DNA of 64,000 nt from Rhinopithecus roxellana (taxonomy: Eukaryota > Chordata > Mammalia > Primates > Cercopithecidae). The stretch covers positions 94,100,797 to 94,164,796 of the forward strand of contig NC_044566.1 of NCBI RefSeq assembly GCF_007565055.1. Direction: 5' to 3'. A program made the position numbers and the translations under genes. The stretch's first letter is position 1, and each line of letters opens with the position of its first letter. The notes under the pieces were generated by a model. That model made no database searches. It was not told the DNA's origin and saw only the letters and a list, made by a program, of their open reading frames with translations. Of the stretch, positions 35,579-48,216 are shown piece by piece.

Positions 35579-36140
35579 ACGTTATATCCCACTTCTAGAT
35601 ATATGCCCCAAAGACTTGGAAGCAGGGACTCAAAGAGAGATTTGTTCACCCCTATTGAGATCAGCATTATCTACAGTAGCCGAAAGGGGGAAGTAACCCA
35701 AGTGTCCGTCAAGGGATAAATGGAGAAACAAAATGTGGGATTTACATCAAATGGAATATTATTCAGCCTGAAAAGGGAAGCAACTCCTGTCCCATGTTAC
35801 AATATGGATGGACCCTGAGGGTATTATGCTCAGTGGATAAGCCAGTCACAGAAGGACAAATACTGTTCAATTCCACATATGTAAGGTCCCTTCCCTAAAG
35901 AATCAAATGCATCAGAGGCAGAAAGTAGAATGGTGGTTACTAGGGATGGAGGTGGGGAGCAATGGGGAGTTACTGTTCAATGAGAACAGAGACGCAGTTG
36001 GAAACATGAAAATAATTTTGGAGATGGATGGTGGTGATGGTTGAAAAATGAGAATGTACTTAATACCACTGAACTGTACACTTAAAAATGGTTAAGATAG
36101 TATATTTTATGTTTTATGTATTTAAAAACAACAATTTTTA
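35579..36140 (+). mobile_element. L1 LINE 3' end (old, L1M-like)
   Basis: ATGGAATATTATTCAGCCTG, GATAAGCCAGTCACAGAAGG, GCAGAAAGTAGAATGGTGGT and CACTGAACTGTACACTTAAA follow the end of L1 ORF2 and its 3' UTR in an old mammalian-wide family. It is only the 3' terminal part and cannot be active. Confidence 0.88.
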
Positions 36141-36660
36141 AAAAGCATAGGATTTCGTTATAGGATTTCTGTGCTATATTTATGGGTGGGAAACTGTTGT
36201 CATCCTTAGAACTGTTTGCAAAATCAGGTCGATGAGTGAGTCCTTAGGTGCTTTTTCCACTGATACTCATGGTGTATTACCTATATAAATGTCTTAGCAA
36301 GAGAACTGAAAAGAAAGGATAGGAGTGCAGACCAAAGATTATTCATAATTGACAATCTTAGAAATTTTACTTTTTGGAAATGTTTGAATACAGGAGAATC
36401 CTAGAGTGTTCTCAGCATTGTGTAGAAAAATGTGCTTGCTCCATTTCCCTTTCAATAACATCCTGAATTTTATTTTTCCTCTGGTTCTTTTCCTCTTCTA
36501 CTTACATGAGACTGATAATGATCTACAAATCACTGACATGGAGAGGAAGCCGTGCCTGCTGCTTACAAAGGCCTGGAAGTCCCTGATCTCATTTCCCATC
36601 TGTCCTTTTGAAAAGAAAAAAACTTATTTTCATGATGTTTTGTCCTCACTTTTTTATGAT

Positions 36661-36690
36661 ATACAGCCAAAAGAAAAAAAAAAAAAAACC
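36661..36690. repeat. A-rich run
   Basis: A short near-pure A stretch in unique intron sequence, with no associated SINE body that I can see. Confidence 0.6.
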
Positions 36691-36866
36691 CTCAATACTT
36701 TGTTTTTGGCTTTTTATTGAAAAGTGTTTTCATAAATTCCTTGAAATTTTTATCAGTTAGAATTCAGTGGCCAATAGTGTAACTTTCTGTGAGCGTTGTA
36801 GTTTCTGGGATATTAGTTCATGTCTAGGCTTAGACTACCAAAAAATCTGGATAAATTATATTTCTG

Positions 36867-37156
36867 GGCCGGACGCGGTGGCTCACGCCTGTAATCCCAG
36901 CACTTTGGGAGGCTGAGGCGGGCAGATTACCTGAGGTCAGGAGTTGGAGACCAGCCTGGCCAAGATGGTGAAACCCCGTCTCTACCAAAAATACAAAAAT
37001 TAGCCGGGCGTGGTGGCGGGTGCCGGTAATCTCAGGAGGCTGAGGCAGGAGAATCGCTTGAACCCAGGAGGCGGAGGTTACAGTGAGCCAAGATTGCGCC
37101 ACTGACTCCAGCCTAGGCAATGAGAGCGAAAGTCCGTTTCAAAAAAAAAAAAAAAA
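36867..37156 (+). mobile_element. AluS-type element
   Basis: An Alu starting GGCCGGACGCGG with a small deletion in the right arm (GGTGCCGGTAATCTCAGG lacks the TACTC segment) and an A tail at 37141-37156. Confidence 0.93.
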
Positions 37157-37234
37157 TCTGAATAGACACTTCTAAACCTCCAGGAGATGAGAATTTTAAT
37201 TCTAGTTCAAGTAATGCCTTTTACAGGAAATAGT

Positions 37235-37275
37235 GATCACTGTTTTTTTGTTTCGTTTTGTTTTGTTTTGTTTTA
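37235..37275. repeat. (GTTTT)n microsatellite
   Basis: A run of TTTTGTTTCGTTTTGTTTTG-type pentamers. Confidence 0.85.
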
Positions 37276-38329
37276 ATTATCATCACATAGTCCTTAAAAA
37301 GAAAAGCTTACTTTTCAGGTAGCACTGATCAGCTGAGCTTAAGGGTATATTTATTTAACTTATGTTTATTCTTAAACAACTTGTGAGAGGACTCAGCTTT
37401 GTGAGGTACTTGGAACCATGAAGATAAGCTAGGATCCTTGCTTTTAAAATGCTCATAACTTAGGAGAGGAGATAAAGGTGTGTCTTAATATTAATAAGCA
37501 GGGGACTAGGACCCGTGTCATGACATAAATCTAGTCCCATGGGAATCTATTGTGGATGTATTGTTTGAGAGCTTAGTGGAACACCCAGGTGCTAGGAGCT
37601 CTTGAAGTGGTTGGAAACGCGGAAGTCCAGCCCTGAGAGAAGTTGTGTTTAAAAAGGAAGATCTGGATTCATCCACAGAAAAGTGAGACGGGCAAGAAAG
37701 GGGCCGAGAGCATGACGGACTGAAGCCTGGGCTAGTGCCTTCATTTAGGAAAACAGGGGAATCAGAGACAGAAGTTAGGATAAGAACCAGGAAATGGAAA
37801 AGAAGAGTTGGAAGAAGGCAGGCAGAGAGGGCAGACAGTCTCGCCCCGGCTAGGGAGTTCCCGAGAAAGGGCGGTGGAGTTGGTGACCGGGCAGGGGTAA
37901 AGAAGTGAGTGGGGAGACACAGGTTAGAGTAAGCTGGAAACAGAAAAAGGAATCAGAGTGACTCAGAGCAGTGACAAGGTCTGCGGGAGGTTTTACCAGG
38001 ATTGGGAAAGCAAGAATGAGCTGAGAAGGGTGAAACCCAGGCATGAAGAAGAGATCGAAGATACAGGATAATGTGGTCTGAGTTTTGAAGCAGGGCTCTT
38101 CATGGGGTCTCAGGGGAGGGAATTAAGGGTTTTTTAGGGGAAGAGTTGAGGAAGGAGAGATACTGCCAGCTCCAAATGGAAGGAGAGGATTGTGTATTGA
38201 AAAGTGCAGTGGCAGATTGTGCTGAGGGAGCTAATGTCAAGCTGGCCTGGGGCAGGAGGAGCTTGGGCGAGTAAGGGTTTGGAAAGCAGGCCATGGGGAG
38301 TGGCAGGGGGAGCAGCAAGTGTCATCAGC
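37276..38329. other. Second intron, purine-rich unique sequence
   Basis: The stretch 37620-38300 is G/A-rich on the + strand (GAAAGGG- and AGGAGAGG-type words). No gene is identified. Confidence 0.45.
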
Positions 38330-38488
38330 TTGTTCTCCCCCTGCTGGAACCATCACCACAGCCTTTGTCTGTCCCTCTTACCTGGATTAATGCGAGAGAC
38401 TTCTCAAGTCTTCTGGGTTCTCTCCTTGCCCTCTTCCAGTGGGTCCTAACAGTGTAGCTAGAGAGGTTGTTTAAAAAGTGAGTCAGGG

Positions 38489-38795
38489 GGCCGGGCGCGG
38501 TGGCTCAAGCCTGTAATCCCAGCACTTTGGGAGGCCGAGACGGGCGGATCACGAGGTCAGGAGATCGAGACCATCCTGGCTAACACGGTGAAACCCCGTC
38601 TCTACTAAAAAATACAAAAAACTAGCCGGGTGAGGTGGCGGGCGCCTGTAGTCCCAGCTACTCGGGAGGCTGAGGCAGGAGAATGGCGTAAACCCGGGAA
38701 GCGGGGCTTGCAGTGAGCTGAGATCCGGCCACTGCACTCCAGCCTGGGCGACAGAGCGAGACTCCGTCTCAAAAAAACAAAAAAACAAAAAAACA
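38489..38795 (+). mobile_element. AluY-type element, first of a tandem pair
   Basis: A full-length young Alu with an (A)nC-patterned tail. It is preceded by AAAAAGTGAGTCAG at 38473-38486 and followed by the same string. Confidence 0.96.
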
Positions 38796-38808
38796 AAAAG
38801 TGAGTCAG

Positions 38809-39110
38809 GGCCGGGCACGGTGGCTCAAGCCTGTAATCCCAGCGCTTTGGGAGTCCGAGACGGGCGGATCACGAGGTCAGGAGATCGAGACCATCCTGGC
38901 TAACACGGTGAAACCCCGTCTCTACTAAAAAATACAAAAAACTAGCCAGGCGAGATGGCCGGTGCCTGTAGTCCCGGCTACTCAGGAGGCTGAGGCAGGA
39001 GAATGGCGTAAACCCGGGAGGCGGAGCTTGCAGTGAGCTGAGATCTGGCCACTGCACTCCAGCCTGGGCGACAGAGTGAGACTCCGTCTCAAAAAAAAAA
39101 AAAAAAAAAA
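38809..39110 (+). mobile_element. AluY-type element, second of a tandem pair
   Basis: A full-length young Alu starting immediately after the second AAAAAGTGAGTCAG and followed by a third copy ending at 39122. It differs from its partner at several sites and has a pure A tail. Confidence 0.96.
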
Positions 39111-39620
39111 AAAGTGAGTCAGAGGATATCATTCCTGTGTTCAGAATCCCCCAGCAAAGGCCTTACAGTGACCCAAGGGTCCCTGTGACCTTGTTTCCCA
39201 TTTACTCCCAGGCCTTGTCCCAGCTCGCCTCTCCCACCACCCGCTGTCTGTCTGTAGCCACACTGGCCTCCTTGGGCTCCTGTCTCCCTCCCGAGGCAGG
39301 CTTCTGGCTTGGGACCTATCCTCTCCCTGCAAATTCTTTACCTGGCTATCTCTTGCCCCCTGCAAACCTTTTTCCAAATCTGATCTTTGCAGTGAGGCTG
39401 TTGCTGACTGCTACACCTCCACCCCCCTTTGGCCTTGCTGGTCCTCTCTACCTTGCTCTGATTTCTTTTTTCTCTCCCTGTCTCTTATGAGCTTCTCACA
39501 CTGGTATATGTTCTTGCTTCTTACATAAACTCCAGGAGGTAGGGATCTTAGTTTTTAAGCATGTGGAACAAGTGGTAGATATTCAATAAATATTTATAGA
39601 ATTAAACAAATGAATTATCA

Positions 39621-42325
39621 ACCAAGAGGGGGGTCTTTCCACTTAAGATTTCAATGAAAACCATTAGCCTTGTTGGAAACGTCAGTCACCTGGGAATAGA
39701 GAAGAGAAAGGATGGATGGCCATGATGGTGGCAGGATGTGGGTGAGAGTGAGTGACCCAAGGTCCTAAAATGACCTCCCAGGGAGTCGAGGCTGGGGAGT
39801 CTTTGGAGGTGGACCCTGGACTGGGAAAAGAAGATACTAGAGGGCCCAGAGGATGAAGGAGCAAAAATACTTGGTGTGGGGTAGTTGGAGGGGTACCAGG
39901 GCACACTCAGGAAAGGGACGTGTCAGTGTCTGAGAGCTCACGGGAGGAAGGTGTGGTGACGACATGGACCATGGCTGAGACTTTAGACAGCTCTTGGGTG
40001 AAGAGAATCAGCATGTAACAAAGCATTAAATCATTTGGAAGAAATCCAGAAAATCGTAGATGTACATTCAGCCCAACTACCAGGCCTACTAAACGTCAAT
40101 CAGATATGAAATCTAATTGAAGTAAGAAGTTAAGGGTAGCACTCTTAAAGTGGCTATTTTGAGCGTTTAAGCTTGAGCTGGATTCCCAGGTCCCTGGAAG
40201 ATGTATGTTACAAGCTTTCTCATTAGAAACATTGTAGGAAAAGGAAATGATTTACGAACATTTAGAATCTTTGTTTCCTTGACTGATTCATTTGTTCTTT
40301 AATTTGTTTAAAACCATCTTGCTTAACTCACCAAACTTCAAGAATATCAGCATTCGACTGTGCAAATTCAGTGTTATTTTCCTAAACTGAAGGAAGTGTT
40401 AAGGATGAAAATTGCTTCTGAAAAACAACTTCTATGCCTGAGTCCGAATCAGCAACCACAGAAACATATTGGGAAAGCATAATTAACTTTGTATTTGTGC
40501 CAGCCTTTCTAAATGAAGGTGGAGGCCTGATAGGCTAGGAGGATGATCTGGCCATGACCCCGCCATCCTTAAGTGAGGTTCAGCTGATGGGCACCTCACA
40601 GGGTTCTCCTGTCTTCCTCACCGCTCCAAAGGTATGCCTCTGCAGCCCCATGCACTGTTACAGGCAGGGGAGGGTGTGTGGGCGGCTGTGTCCCCATGTG
40701 CCCTGGCATAGGACCGTAGGGGACGTGATTGAACATGTTATGTGGGAGCAGGGCACACACATGGAACACAGTGTAGCGGTGCCCTCAGGAGCCAGAGAAC
40801 TCAGCGGAACCGTGATGCCTCCTGCTGAAACAATTAGGGTACAAGATCAGTGTGTTGATTTTTATGTTTACAAAGTATTTCATCATTTTCTTTATTTTTT
40901 TTCCTCAGCCTGCTTAGGGTAGTAACTTTTCTTTTTCTCCATATAGTGGACACTGTGACATGATTTTTGCTCCATGTTGTGGTCAGGAAAACCTAGGATC
41001 AAGTAGGGGGTTGACATTAACTACATATGTAACTAGATGAAAGCACACACGTATGAAATACCACCTGTATACATCAAGTGAATGTAAGATGTTATTCTCT
41101 TATCTGAATGAAGGATATTGATGAACCCTTTAGTCCATCATTATATATTTGTGTTCCCCATGAGAGGTCACATTCTTCTTTTCTTTTTAAAATAACATTT
41201 AGCTGACATTTTAAATATGTCAGAGAGAATGGTGAAATTCTACAGTTGGTGGAACTGGATAAATGCAGACCATATTTGTAAACCAATGAAGGATAGAAGG
41301 ACAATTTTATCTATGTGATTAGTGTATATGTCTTAGGATATTAAAGAAGATCAACAGGCATGGATAGAGGAAGATTTGAACTAAGGATGATATCTTCCGT
41401 CGGGGTAGCCTAATCAGATGGAAATGTATGACGTATATACTGTGCCTCCAGCATTCATCGCTATCCCTCTTTATTATGATTATTTGTAACTATGAAACTG
41501 CTTATTTTTCCCCTAAATAGAAAATAAAGCCTCCATGAGAATAGAAAGCCATAATTATTTTTTAAAATTGTAAACCATAGTTTTTTGAAAATTCATGTTT
41601 ACATTTGCCAACATTCCTACAACAGTATTTTATCCATGGTAGGCACTTAATGGGTATTACACAAATGGATGGATATGAGAACTTGGCACCAGTATTTCAA
41701 GGTGGCAAATCATGGGAGCAGAAGAAAAGGAGCCACAGTATGTTTGCATGCAAAAACAAACACACACAAACCATGAGTCTTTAAAGGAAATGGAACTCCA
41801 GGTTTTGGCCTCAGAATTCCTATATGTCATTTAACATATTATCAGCCACAAAATCTCTATGGTTTCTAAAACAAAAACGAGTCCTGCTATGTCTGTATCT
41901 CTGCCTTTTTCTACCAGGGTTGCCTGAAAGAACCTAGATAATACTGAGTGTGTCCCACATGGGTTTGAGCAACACTCTCGAGTGTGTGCACGAGATCCAA
42001 AGAGGACAGATTCAGTAAGTTCATCAAAGTCCCCTGATGTCAGAAGTCCTAGAGTCAGAGTGCCTTCCCCATCTGCTTAGCATTATATCTACAAAACTGA
42101 CTCTCCACTGTGTTTGAAGTAAGACTCTGGATGACAGCCCAGGAGCTGAAATGCTGCTCTGATAGGAGCAGCGTGGCGCTGGTCAGCTCGGAGGAATTTG
42201 AGTGAAATTATACTCAGTGCATAAGTGAAGACTTACATAGGGATGATGGGTGGCACATTAGGGAGTATGTCTTCCTAAGACAAGTCCTGAAGGAAAGTTC
42301 ATTGGTGTATCGCAATGTGTAAATA
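39621..42325. other. Second intron, unique sequence
   Basis: No exon or clear repeat up to the Tigger-like element. Confidence 0.45.
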
Positions 42326-42653
42326 CAGTCATGCACTGCATAATGACTTTTCAGCCAACAATGCTGGTCCCATCAAATTATAATGCTGTATTTTACCATA
42401 CCTTTTCTGTGTTTAGATATGTTTAGGTACACACATACTTCCATTGTGTTACGTCTCCCTGCAGTAGTCAGCACAGTCCCATGCTGTACAGGTTTGTGGC
42501 CTAGGAGTAATAGGCTACACCCTGTAGCCTAGGTGCGTGGTAGGCTATACCATCTAGGTTTGTGAGTACACTTTATCACGTCTGCACAAGGACGAAGTCA
42601 CCTAATGATGCATTTCTCAGAATGTATCTCCAGAGTTATGCAACACATAACTG
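42326..42653. mobile_element. Tigger-like (Tc/mariner) nonautonomous DNA transposon
   Basis: The ends CAGTCATGCACTGCATAATG and GTTATGCAACACATAACTG are diverged terminal inverted repeats, with TA before the left end. The interior (AGCCTAGGTGCGTGGTAGGC, CATGCTGTACAGGTTTGTGG) matches an abundant primate Tigger-class relic that I cannot assign to one subfamily. No transposase is encoded. Confidence 0.75.
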
Positions 42654-42755
42654 TGATGGACATGTTTTAACTTGAAGCATATCCGCTGTGCTAGATATCC
42701 ACACAAAATTATGGTCCTTTTAGCAACAAAAATAGAATTCTAAAGAAAGACAACT

Positions 42756-43048
42756 GGCTGGGCGCGGTGGCTCATGCCTATAATCCCAGCACTTTGGGAG
42801 GCCGAGGCGGGTGGATCACTAGGTCAGGAGATCGAGACCATCCTGGCTAACACGATGAAACCCCGTCTCTACTAAAAATACAGAAAGTTAGCTGGGCGTG
42901 GTGGCGGGCACCTGTAGTCCCAGCTACTCAGGAGGCTGAGGCAGGAGAATGGTGTGAGCCTGGTAGGCAGAGCTTGCAGTGAGCTGAGATCGTACCACTG
43001 CACTCCAGCCTGGGTGACAGAGCGAGACTGTCTCAAAAAAAAAAAAAA
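42756..43048 (+). mobile_element. AluY-type element
   Basis: A full-length Alu flanked by AAAGAAAGACAACT (42742-42755) and AAAGAAAGACAACC (about 43047-43060). Confidence 0.94.
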
Positions 43049-44029
43049 GAAAGACAACCAGAGACACATACAGACAACTGGAAAACAAAAGAAAGTACCC
43101 TTACTTACATCTACCTCAAGGTTGAGTGGAATGCGCATGAAAGAGTTGGTAGGTGCTCTAGACACTAGAGGTAGTGACGGGACCCAGGATGTAGTCATAT
43201 GTCCACAGAGGTTTTCACTCAGGTCTGTCTTTTATTACTCTGATCCTTTCATAAGTTATAAACCTTCCTAAAACTCACTTTTCTTAATCTGTAATTCAGT
43301 GATGACATTTCCCCTAAAACTTGGTCCTCACAGATGTTTGAGAATCCAAAGAGATACCACCATCCAGGAGACCTCTGCATGCCCTTGCTGCTGCCCTTCC
43401 ATTGGTGGGGAGACGCTGGGTCACTAGGGAGCTTATTACAACCTCTATTCTCTCCTCTAGGGAATGTCATTTTATTTTTGAGGGTGGCTGTTTTTAGTTG
43501 CCACCCTCAACTTTAGCTGTTCAGCAGGCTGAATCCCTGACTAAACGGGAAGCCAGACATGCCACTTGGGCCCCGAATGACCACAAGTCTACTCCTGGTT
43601 TTCTGGGTAACTCTCCTGTCCTCAGCTGTGCAGTAGTACTTAGGAAGTGATTTTAAAATTGCTTCTTTGTAAGACCAAAAAAAATATGATTCTTTACAAA
43701 AATGCACTTAATTGATAACTAGTTATTAAGGCTTCTGAACATTTATGTTACTTAGTTTACTGCATTTTAATAAACAATTGTGTGTGCTCTTCCATTTGAG
43801 GGATTTGAGAAGGTAGCAGAATGAAATTCGTATGACCCTCAAAGATCTACTGAAATTTGACTTTTTAGGAAGCAGTACATTATTTGATGAAAGGAGCTAT
43901 CTGAAGTCTCACGTGTTGCTGAGACGCTGTTTCATTTGGAACCTCATGTGATCTCACAACTAAATTGTGCAGTCCCTCTTTTAAAGTCCCAACTTCACAT
44001 TTACTCAGCAACATTCATCTTGTGTCAGG

Positions 44030-44400
44030 TGTTCTGCTGGGTATTGGAGAATTAAAGATGAATAACATGGTTAGATTCTCAAGTCTGGCAGGAGACACAG
44101 AAGTATCTTTGAGTAATCTCAGCAGAATGGTATGTGTGCCTGAGACCCGTCTGAGCAACTTGGTGCCAGTCAAAGGGGCCTGGTGCACTAGGGAATCAGA
44201 AATAGTCCATGTTGCTGGATGGTTGGAGAAGGGCAGAAGAATCCAGCAAAATAGTACGGTTGGTCACAAAAGGTCTTAGGTCATGCTGAGGAGTTTGGAT
44301 TTTATTCTGGTGGCAATGAGGCGTCATTGAAAGAATTTCAGCTGAGGCATGATGCTGTCAGATGAGAGATTTAGAAAGACAAATGGCAGCTGTGCAGAGA
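44030..44400 (+). mobile_element. Ancient L2-class fragment
   Basis: GAGTTTGGATTTTATTCTGG, CAATGAGGCGTCATTGAAAG and GATGCTGTCAGATGAGAGAT match a common ancient repeat consensus. Divergence is high. Confidence 0.5.
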
Positions 44401-44718
44401 ATAGATAAGAGAGACGATAGAGGGAAGATGGGCCTACTGGTTAGGGTGCTGCACTGTGGTTTGTGCATTTTTGTACTTTGTACTCTGTACTTTGATATCA
44501 GGCAGAGTGAAGGGTGGCTCTGTTGAAGGACCAGAGAAAGAAATGGGGGACCATGCAGGTACCCGTGAAGAGGAGCAGTTAGAGAAGCAGAGAAGGTCCC
44601 CCACCTCAAGACCACCAAAAAGATGGATTATAGAATCTGTGTTAGGAGAGCTTAGGCTCAAATAGTCCATGAGAAATGTATAATTCTCTGCTCGTATCAA
44701 GACTCAGCCCAGCCCTTG

Positions 44719-44885
44719 CGGTGAGTCACGCCTGTAATCCTAGCACTTTAGGGGGCCAAGGTGGGACAACTGCTTGAGCCTAGGAGGTCAAGGCTGCAGT
44801 GAGCCATGATCACACCTCTGCACTGCAGCCTGGGCAACAGAGCAAGACCCTATGTCTTAAAAAGCAACAACAACAAAAAAAAACG
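44719..44885 (+). mobile_element. Free left Alu monomer (FLAM-like)
   Basis: A single Alu-like monomer of about 165 bp with no second arm, ending in CTTAAAAAGCAACAACAAC. It is flanked by CAGCCCTTG at 44710-44718 and 44886-44894, so it was inserted as a monomer and is not a truncation product. Confidence 0.82.
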
Positions 44886-44894
44886 CAGCCCTTG

Positions 44895-47418
44895 TAATGT
44901 TTTAAATGTGTTCCTTCGGAATTGGCTTTCATTAAATCCCTTCCAGAAACCTGAATGGAATTCCTTCTTCAGCCTCTCTGTCCTATGCTTGGTCATTTTC
45001 TTAATTATTAGCGAATTAAACATGGAGGCTCTTTAGGCAACGGTTCCCTGAAAATGGGATTTGTCTGACGTTAATAGAACATCGTGGGTTAACTGCCAAG
45101 ACATGAACTGTGAGGTAAAATGTGGGAGCGCCCTGGGTAAATTTGAGTTTCCAGTCTAGCTTGGTACTGAATCCCCTCAAAAAGCAAGTCATGTGCTCTG
45201 AAACAAATGCATCTGCCAGATGCTTGGAAAGGTTTCATCACCTCTGCGCTCAGCAAGTTTCAGCGATGTTCGCAGAGTTGTTGGATAGTAATGTTTGATA
45301 CTGCACTTGCTACAAAATATTAAATGTGCAGACCAGTGCAACCATGTGGGGTTTCCAGCAGATACCAAAGGGACATAATTCTGCAGAGACGTGAGGCACC
45401 ATGCAGTTTGGCTGAGGCCTAGAGACAAAAGGAAGGAGCTCTTGGGAGCCATCTAAGAGGGAGTGGCTTGCAATCAGAGATAACTTTAGAACATGGACGT
45501 GGAGGCTCTCCATTTGGCCCAGCTGAGAACAATAAAAATTGAACCTAGGGTTAACTCGGTAAGGGAGATAGGCCAGGCCCAGGGAATGCTCCTGAAGAGC
45601 TCAGTCATGCTTGGACCTCCTGGGCTTTGCTTTTTGGCTGCATCCAGGTCCCCCCATCTCCTGAGCCCTAGCCCTGCCCCAGGCCCACCCTAAGAGCTGC
45701 CCTTCCTTCAGCAGATTCAAGTACTGTTTCTCTGACAAATGCATAAAGTCCTCAGGTGTTTGAAGGGATAGTTCTAAGTAAATGAAAACAAGCACAAAAA
45801 TAAGCACAAGCATGGATGCTTTACATGAGATTACAAAGAGGAGAGAGGGTTGATGGCTCCACAGTTAAGCCTAAGGGTAGACTGGAATTGATGGGGTCTG
45901 AGGCCTGCTGGGCTTCTCTAACAGGTGGTCACTGTGGACCCCGGGCTTCCTTCTCTCGGATTTTAGGTCATCCTCAGTCCTCAGAGAATAGACCATCTTA
46001 GAGGCAGGACCCCAGGTACCCTGAAATGCCCCTCCAGCTCCCTAGGTTTGCAGTCCTGCTCTCACTGACAGTTTACTCCTAAAGAGAAGCATCTTCCCCT
46101 CTCCTGACTCAGTGTCTCAGTTGGAGTGCGGTGGTCTCCCCTTTCTTCAGGCTGGCTCTCGAGAACTACCTGGGAGGCTGCTGGGTACTCCCCATCTCTT
46201 CCTGCCTCAGAGCCTGTGCTCCCCTTTTGGACTGTCCCTGATATTTGTTTCTCTGTTGAGGAAGGAAACTCTCAGCTCTCTGCTCCTTTGAACAGCAGAG
46301 CTGTGGAGACACTCTGTCACGGGTTCCAGCAGCTGGCTCAGGTTACAGCCCACCCGCTTCTCTGGGAGATTGTCTTTAGCTCATTGTTCATATGGTCCCA
46401 GGGCAAGGGTGGGCCTATTGTTGGTCTTTTAATTAAAATTTTATAAAATATGGTGTTTTAAATATCCCATGGATTTGCATACTTCCCACCAGGAATTAAG
46501 AGGGCTATTTTGTTATAGTTTAAGCCCATTGTAAAGTAATTAATAAAAAATCCAGTGCCATGAGTTGAGAAAGTTAGAAAAATAAGATAAATCTTTGTTA
46601 ATACTCACTCTTATATTTATTTAAATCTACGTAGTGAATCTTCCCTCCTTTTTACCCCACAATTCTTTCCATAAAGAAAAATAATTAAGGTAATGCAACT
46701 GTGATTCAAAGCAAATATGGTATTCATCTTTTTTCTTTTTTCTGGATGCCTTTTATGTTTTAGTTTCTTACAAAGCAATTTCCAGCACTCAGATAAACCA
46801 TTTGAGAGGAACAGACTTAGAATTCCATATTCATAGAACTGTGGGATTTTTAAACCACAAAGGAAACCTAGAGATCCTAGAAGAGTGTTCTGTGGATGTG
46901 GAAAGTTCAAATATCCCCCAAGACTGCACAGCTAATTAGAGGCAGGGCTGGGGTAAGGACTCAGGTTTCCTGGCTCTCAACTCAAATCGCTTTCCAATAT
47001 CATTTCTCAAATTCTAACATCGGAAGTTGACTGAAATGATTCGCTTCACATTTCTTGTGGTTTGAAACATGAGCTTCTCAGAATCTCCAGCTTCAGTGGG
47101 GCCAGGGTACCGTGTTGGCTGCCACCGATGGAGGCCAGACAGAGCCCCGGCCAGGTTGGGGTCAGGAATGTAGTTAGGAGAGAGGGATTCCACATTTAAG
47201 CTGCAGAGACAGCAGTGAGTGATGACAGAAGCAAGAAACGCCAGAGGCCCCAGGGGTCGGCCCAGGTGAGGAAACAGGTACCTCTACTCGCTCCCTTTAG
47301 GTGGGCCTGCCCTGCTGCCCAGGGATAAGTGGCTTCCCACAGTGGCTCAGAAACATCACAGTAACCCCAGTGTTTGGAGGGGATCATTTCAACTAAGAGG
47401 AAAAAACTTAAAAAAAAA
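44895..47418. other. Second intron, unique sequence
   Basis: 46910-47000 has CCAAGACTGCACAGCTAATT and GGCAGGGCTGGGGTAAGGAC, a likely antisense MIR fragment. The rest is unassigned. Confidence 0.45.
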
Positions 47419-47713
47419 TTTTTTTTTTGAGACGGAGTCTCGCTCTGTCGCCCAGGCTGGAGTGCAGTGACCGGATCTCAGCTCACTGCAAGCTCCGCCT
47501 CCCGGGTTTACGCCATTCTCCTGCCTCAGCCTCCTGAGTAGCTGGGACTACAGGTGCCTGTCACCTCGCCCGGCTAGTTTTTTTTTCTGTTTTTTAGTAG
47601 AGATGGGGTTTCACCGTGTTAGCCAGGATGGCCCCGATCTCCTGACCTTGTGATCCTCCTGTCTCGGCCTCCCAAAGTGCTGGGATTACAGGCTTGAGCC
47701 ACCACGCCTGGCC
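47419..47713 (-). mobile_element. AluY-type element, antisense
   Basis: A full antisense Alu of the young haplotype (CCGGATCTCAGCTCACTGCA). Confidence 0.93.
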
Positions 47714-47847
47714 TTTTTTTTTTTTTATTTTAAGTAAAAAGGATCTATTTGAAATTTGTCATTCCAAACTAGACTTGGAGAAAGTTGTAAATTTCACTCT
47801 TTTTATTCTGGGAGCAACTCTGTGCTTTTCTAGCTCATTCTGTTAAA

Positions 47848-47872
47848 AAAAAAAGAAAAAGAAAAAGAAAAA
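47848..47872. repeat. (GAAAAA)n-type purine run
   Basis: A run of AAAAAGAAAAAGAAAAAG-type units in unique intron sequence. Confidence 0.75.
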
Positions 47873-48137
47873 CAAACTGTCCCATAAATATTGAGACTGG
47901 GGCTCTCAGGTGTCTGTGCATCCTCATATAAGCCCTTTGGGAAAGGATGTCACCCCTTTTTCTTCCTTTTTAATTATGCCTGTGATTTTGTGGAACTTCC
48001 TGTAAGACTCCTGTCCATATTTGCTGAAGGTAACTAAGAATTTCTTAGTGCCAAAGGCTACATGTTTAACCTAAGTAATGATACTGACTGAAAATAATTT
48101 GCCTTCTATTATAATAGCTAGGAAAGGGCTTTTATCC

Positions 48138-48216
48138 ATCTATCTTTCTATCTGTTGATCATCTATCTATCTGCCTTTCTTTTTTTCTTTTTTCTTTTTC
48201 CTTTTCTTTCTTGCAG
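48138..48216. repeat. Degenerate (ATCT)n plus pyrimidine-rich tract
   Basis: ATCTATCTTTCTATCTG- and CATCTATCTATCTG-type tetranucleotides are followed by a long CTTTTTTC-rich pyrimidine tract. Confidence 0.8.

Larger units (their letters stand above)
38330..39620 (+). mobile_element. L2 LINE 3' region, interrupted by two Alus
   Basis: The parts before 38473 and after 39123 (CTTACAGTGACCCAAGGGTC, ATCTTAGTTTTTAAGCATGT, GATATTCAATAAATATTTAT) resemble successive pieces of L2. The match is diffuse and the limits are approximate. Confidence 0.55.

Noticed and set aside
38549..39132. Open frames encoding MESRSVAQAGVQWPDL-type peptides, here and at many other sites
   Set aside because: These are translations of antisense Alu sequence, not genes.
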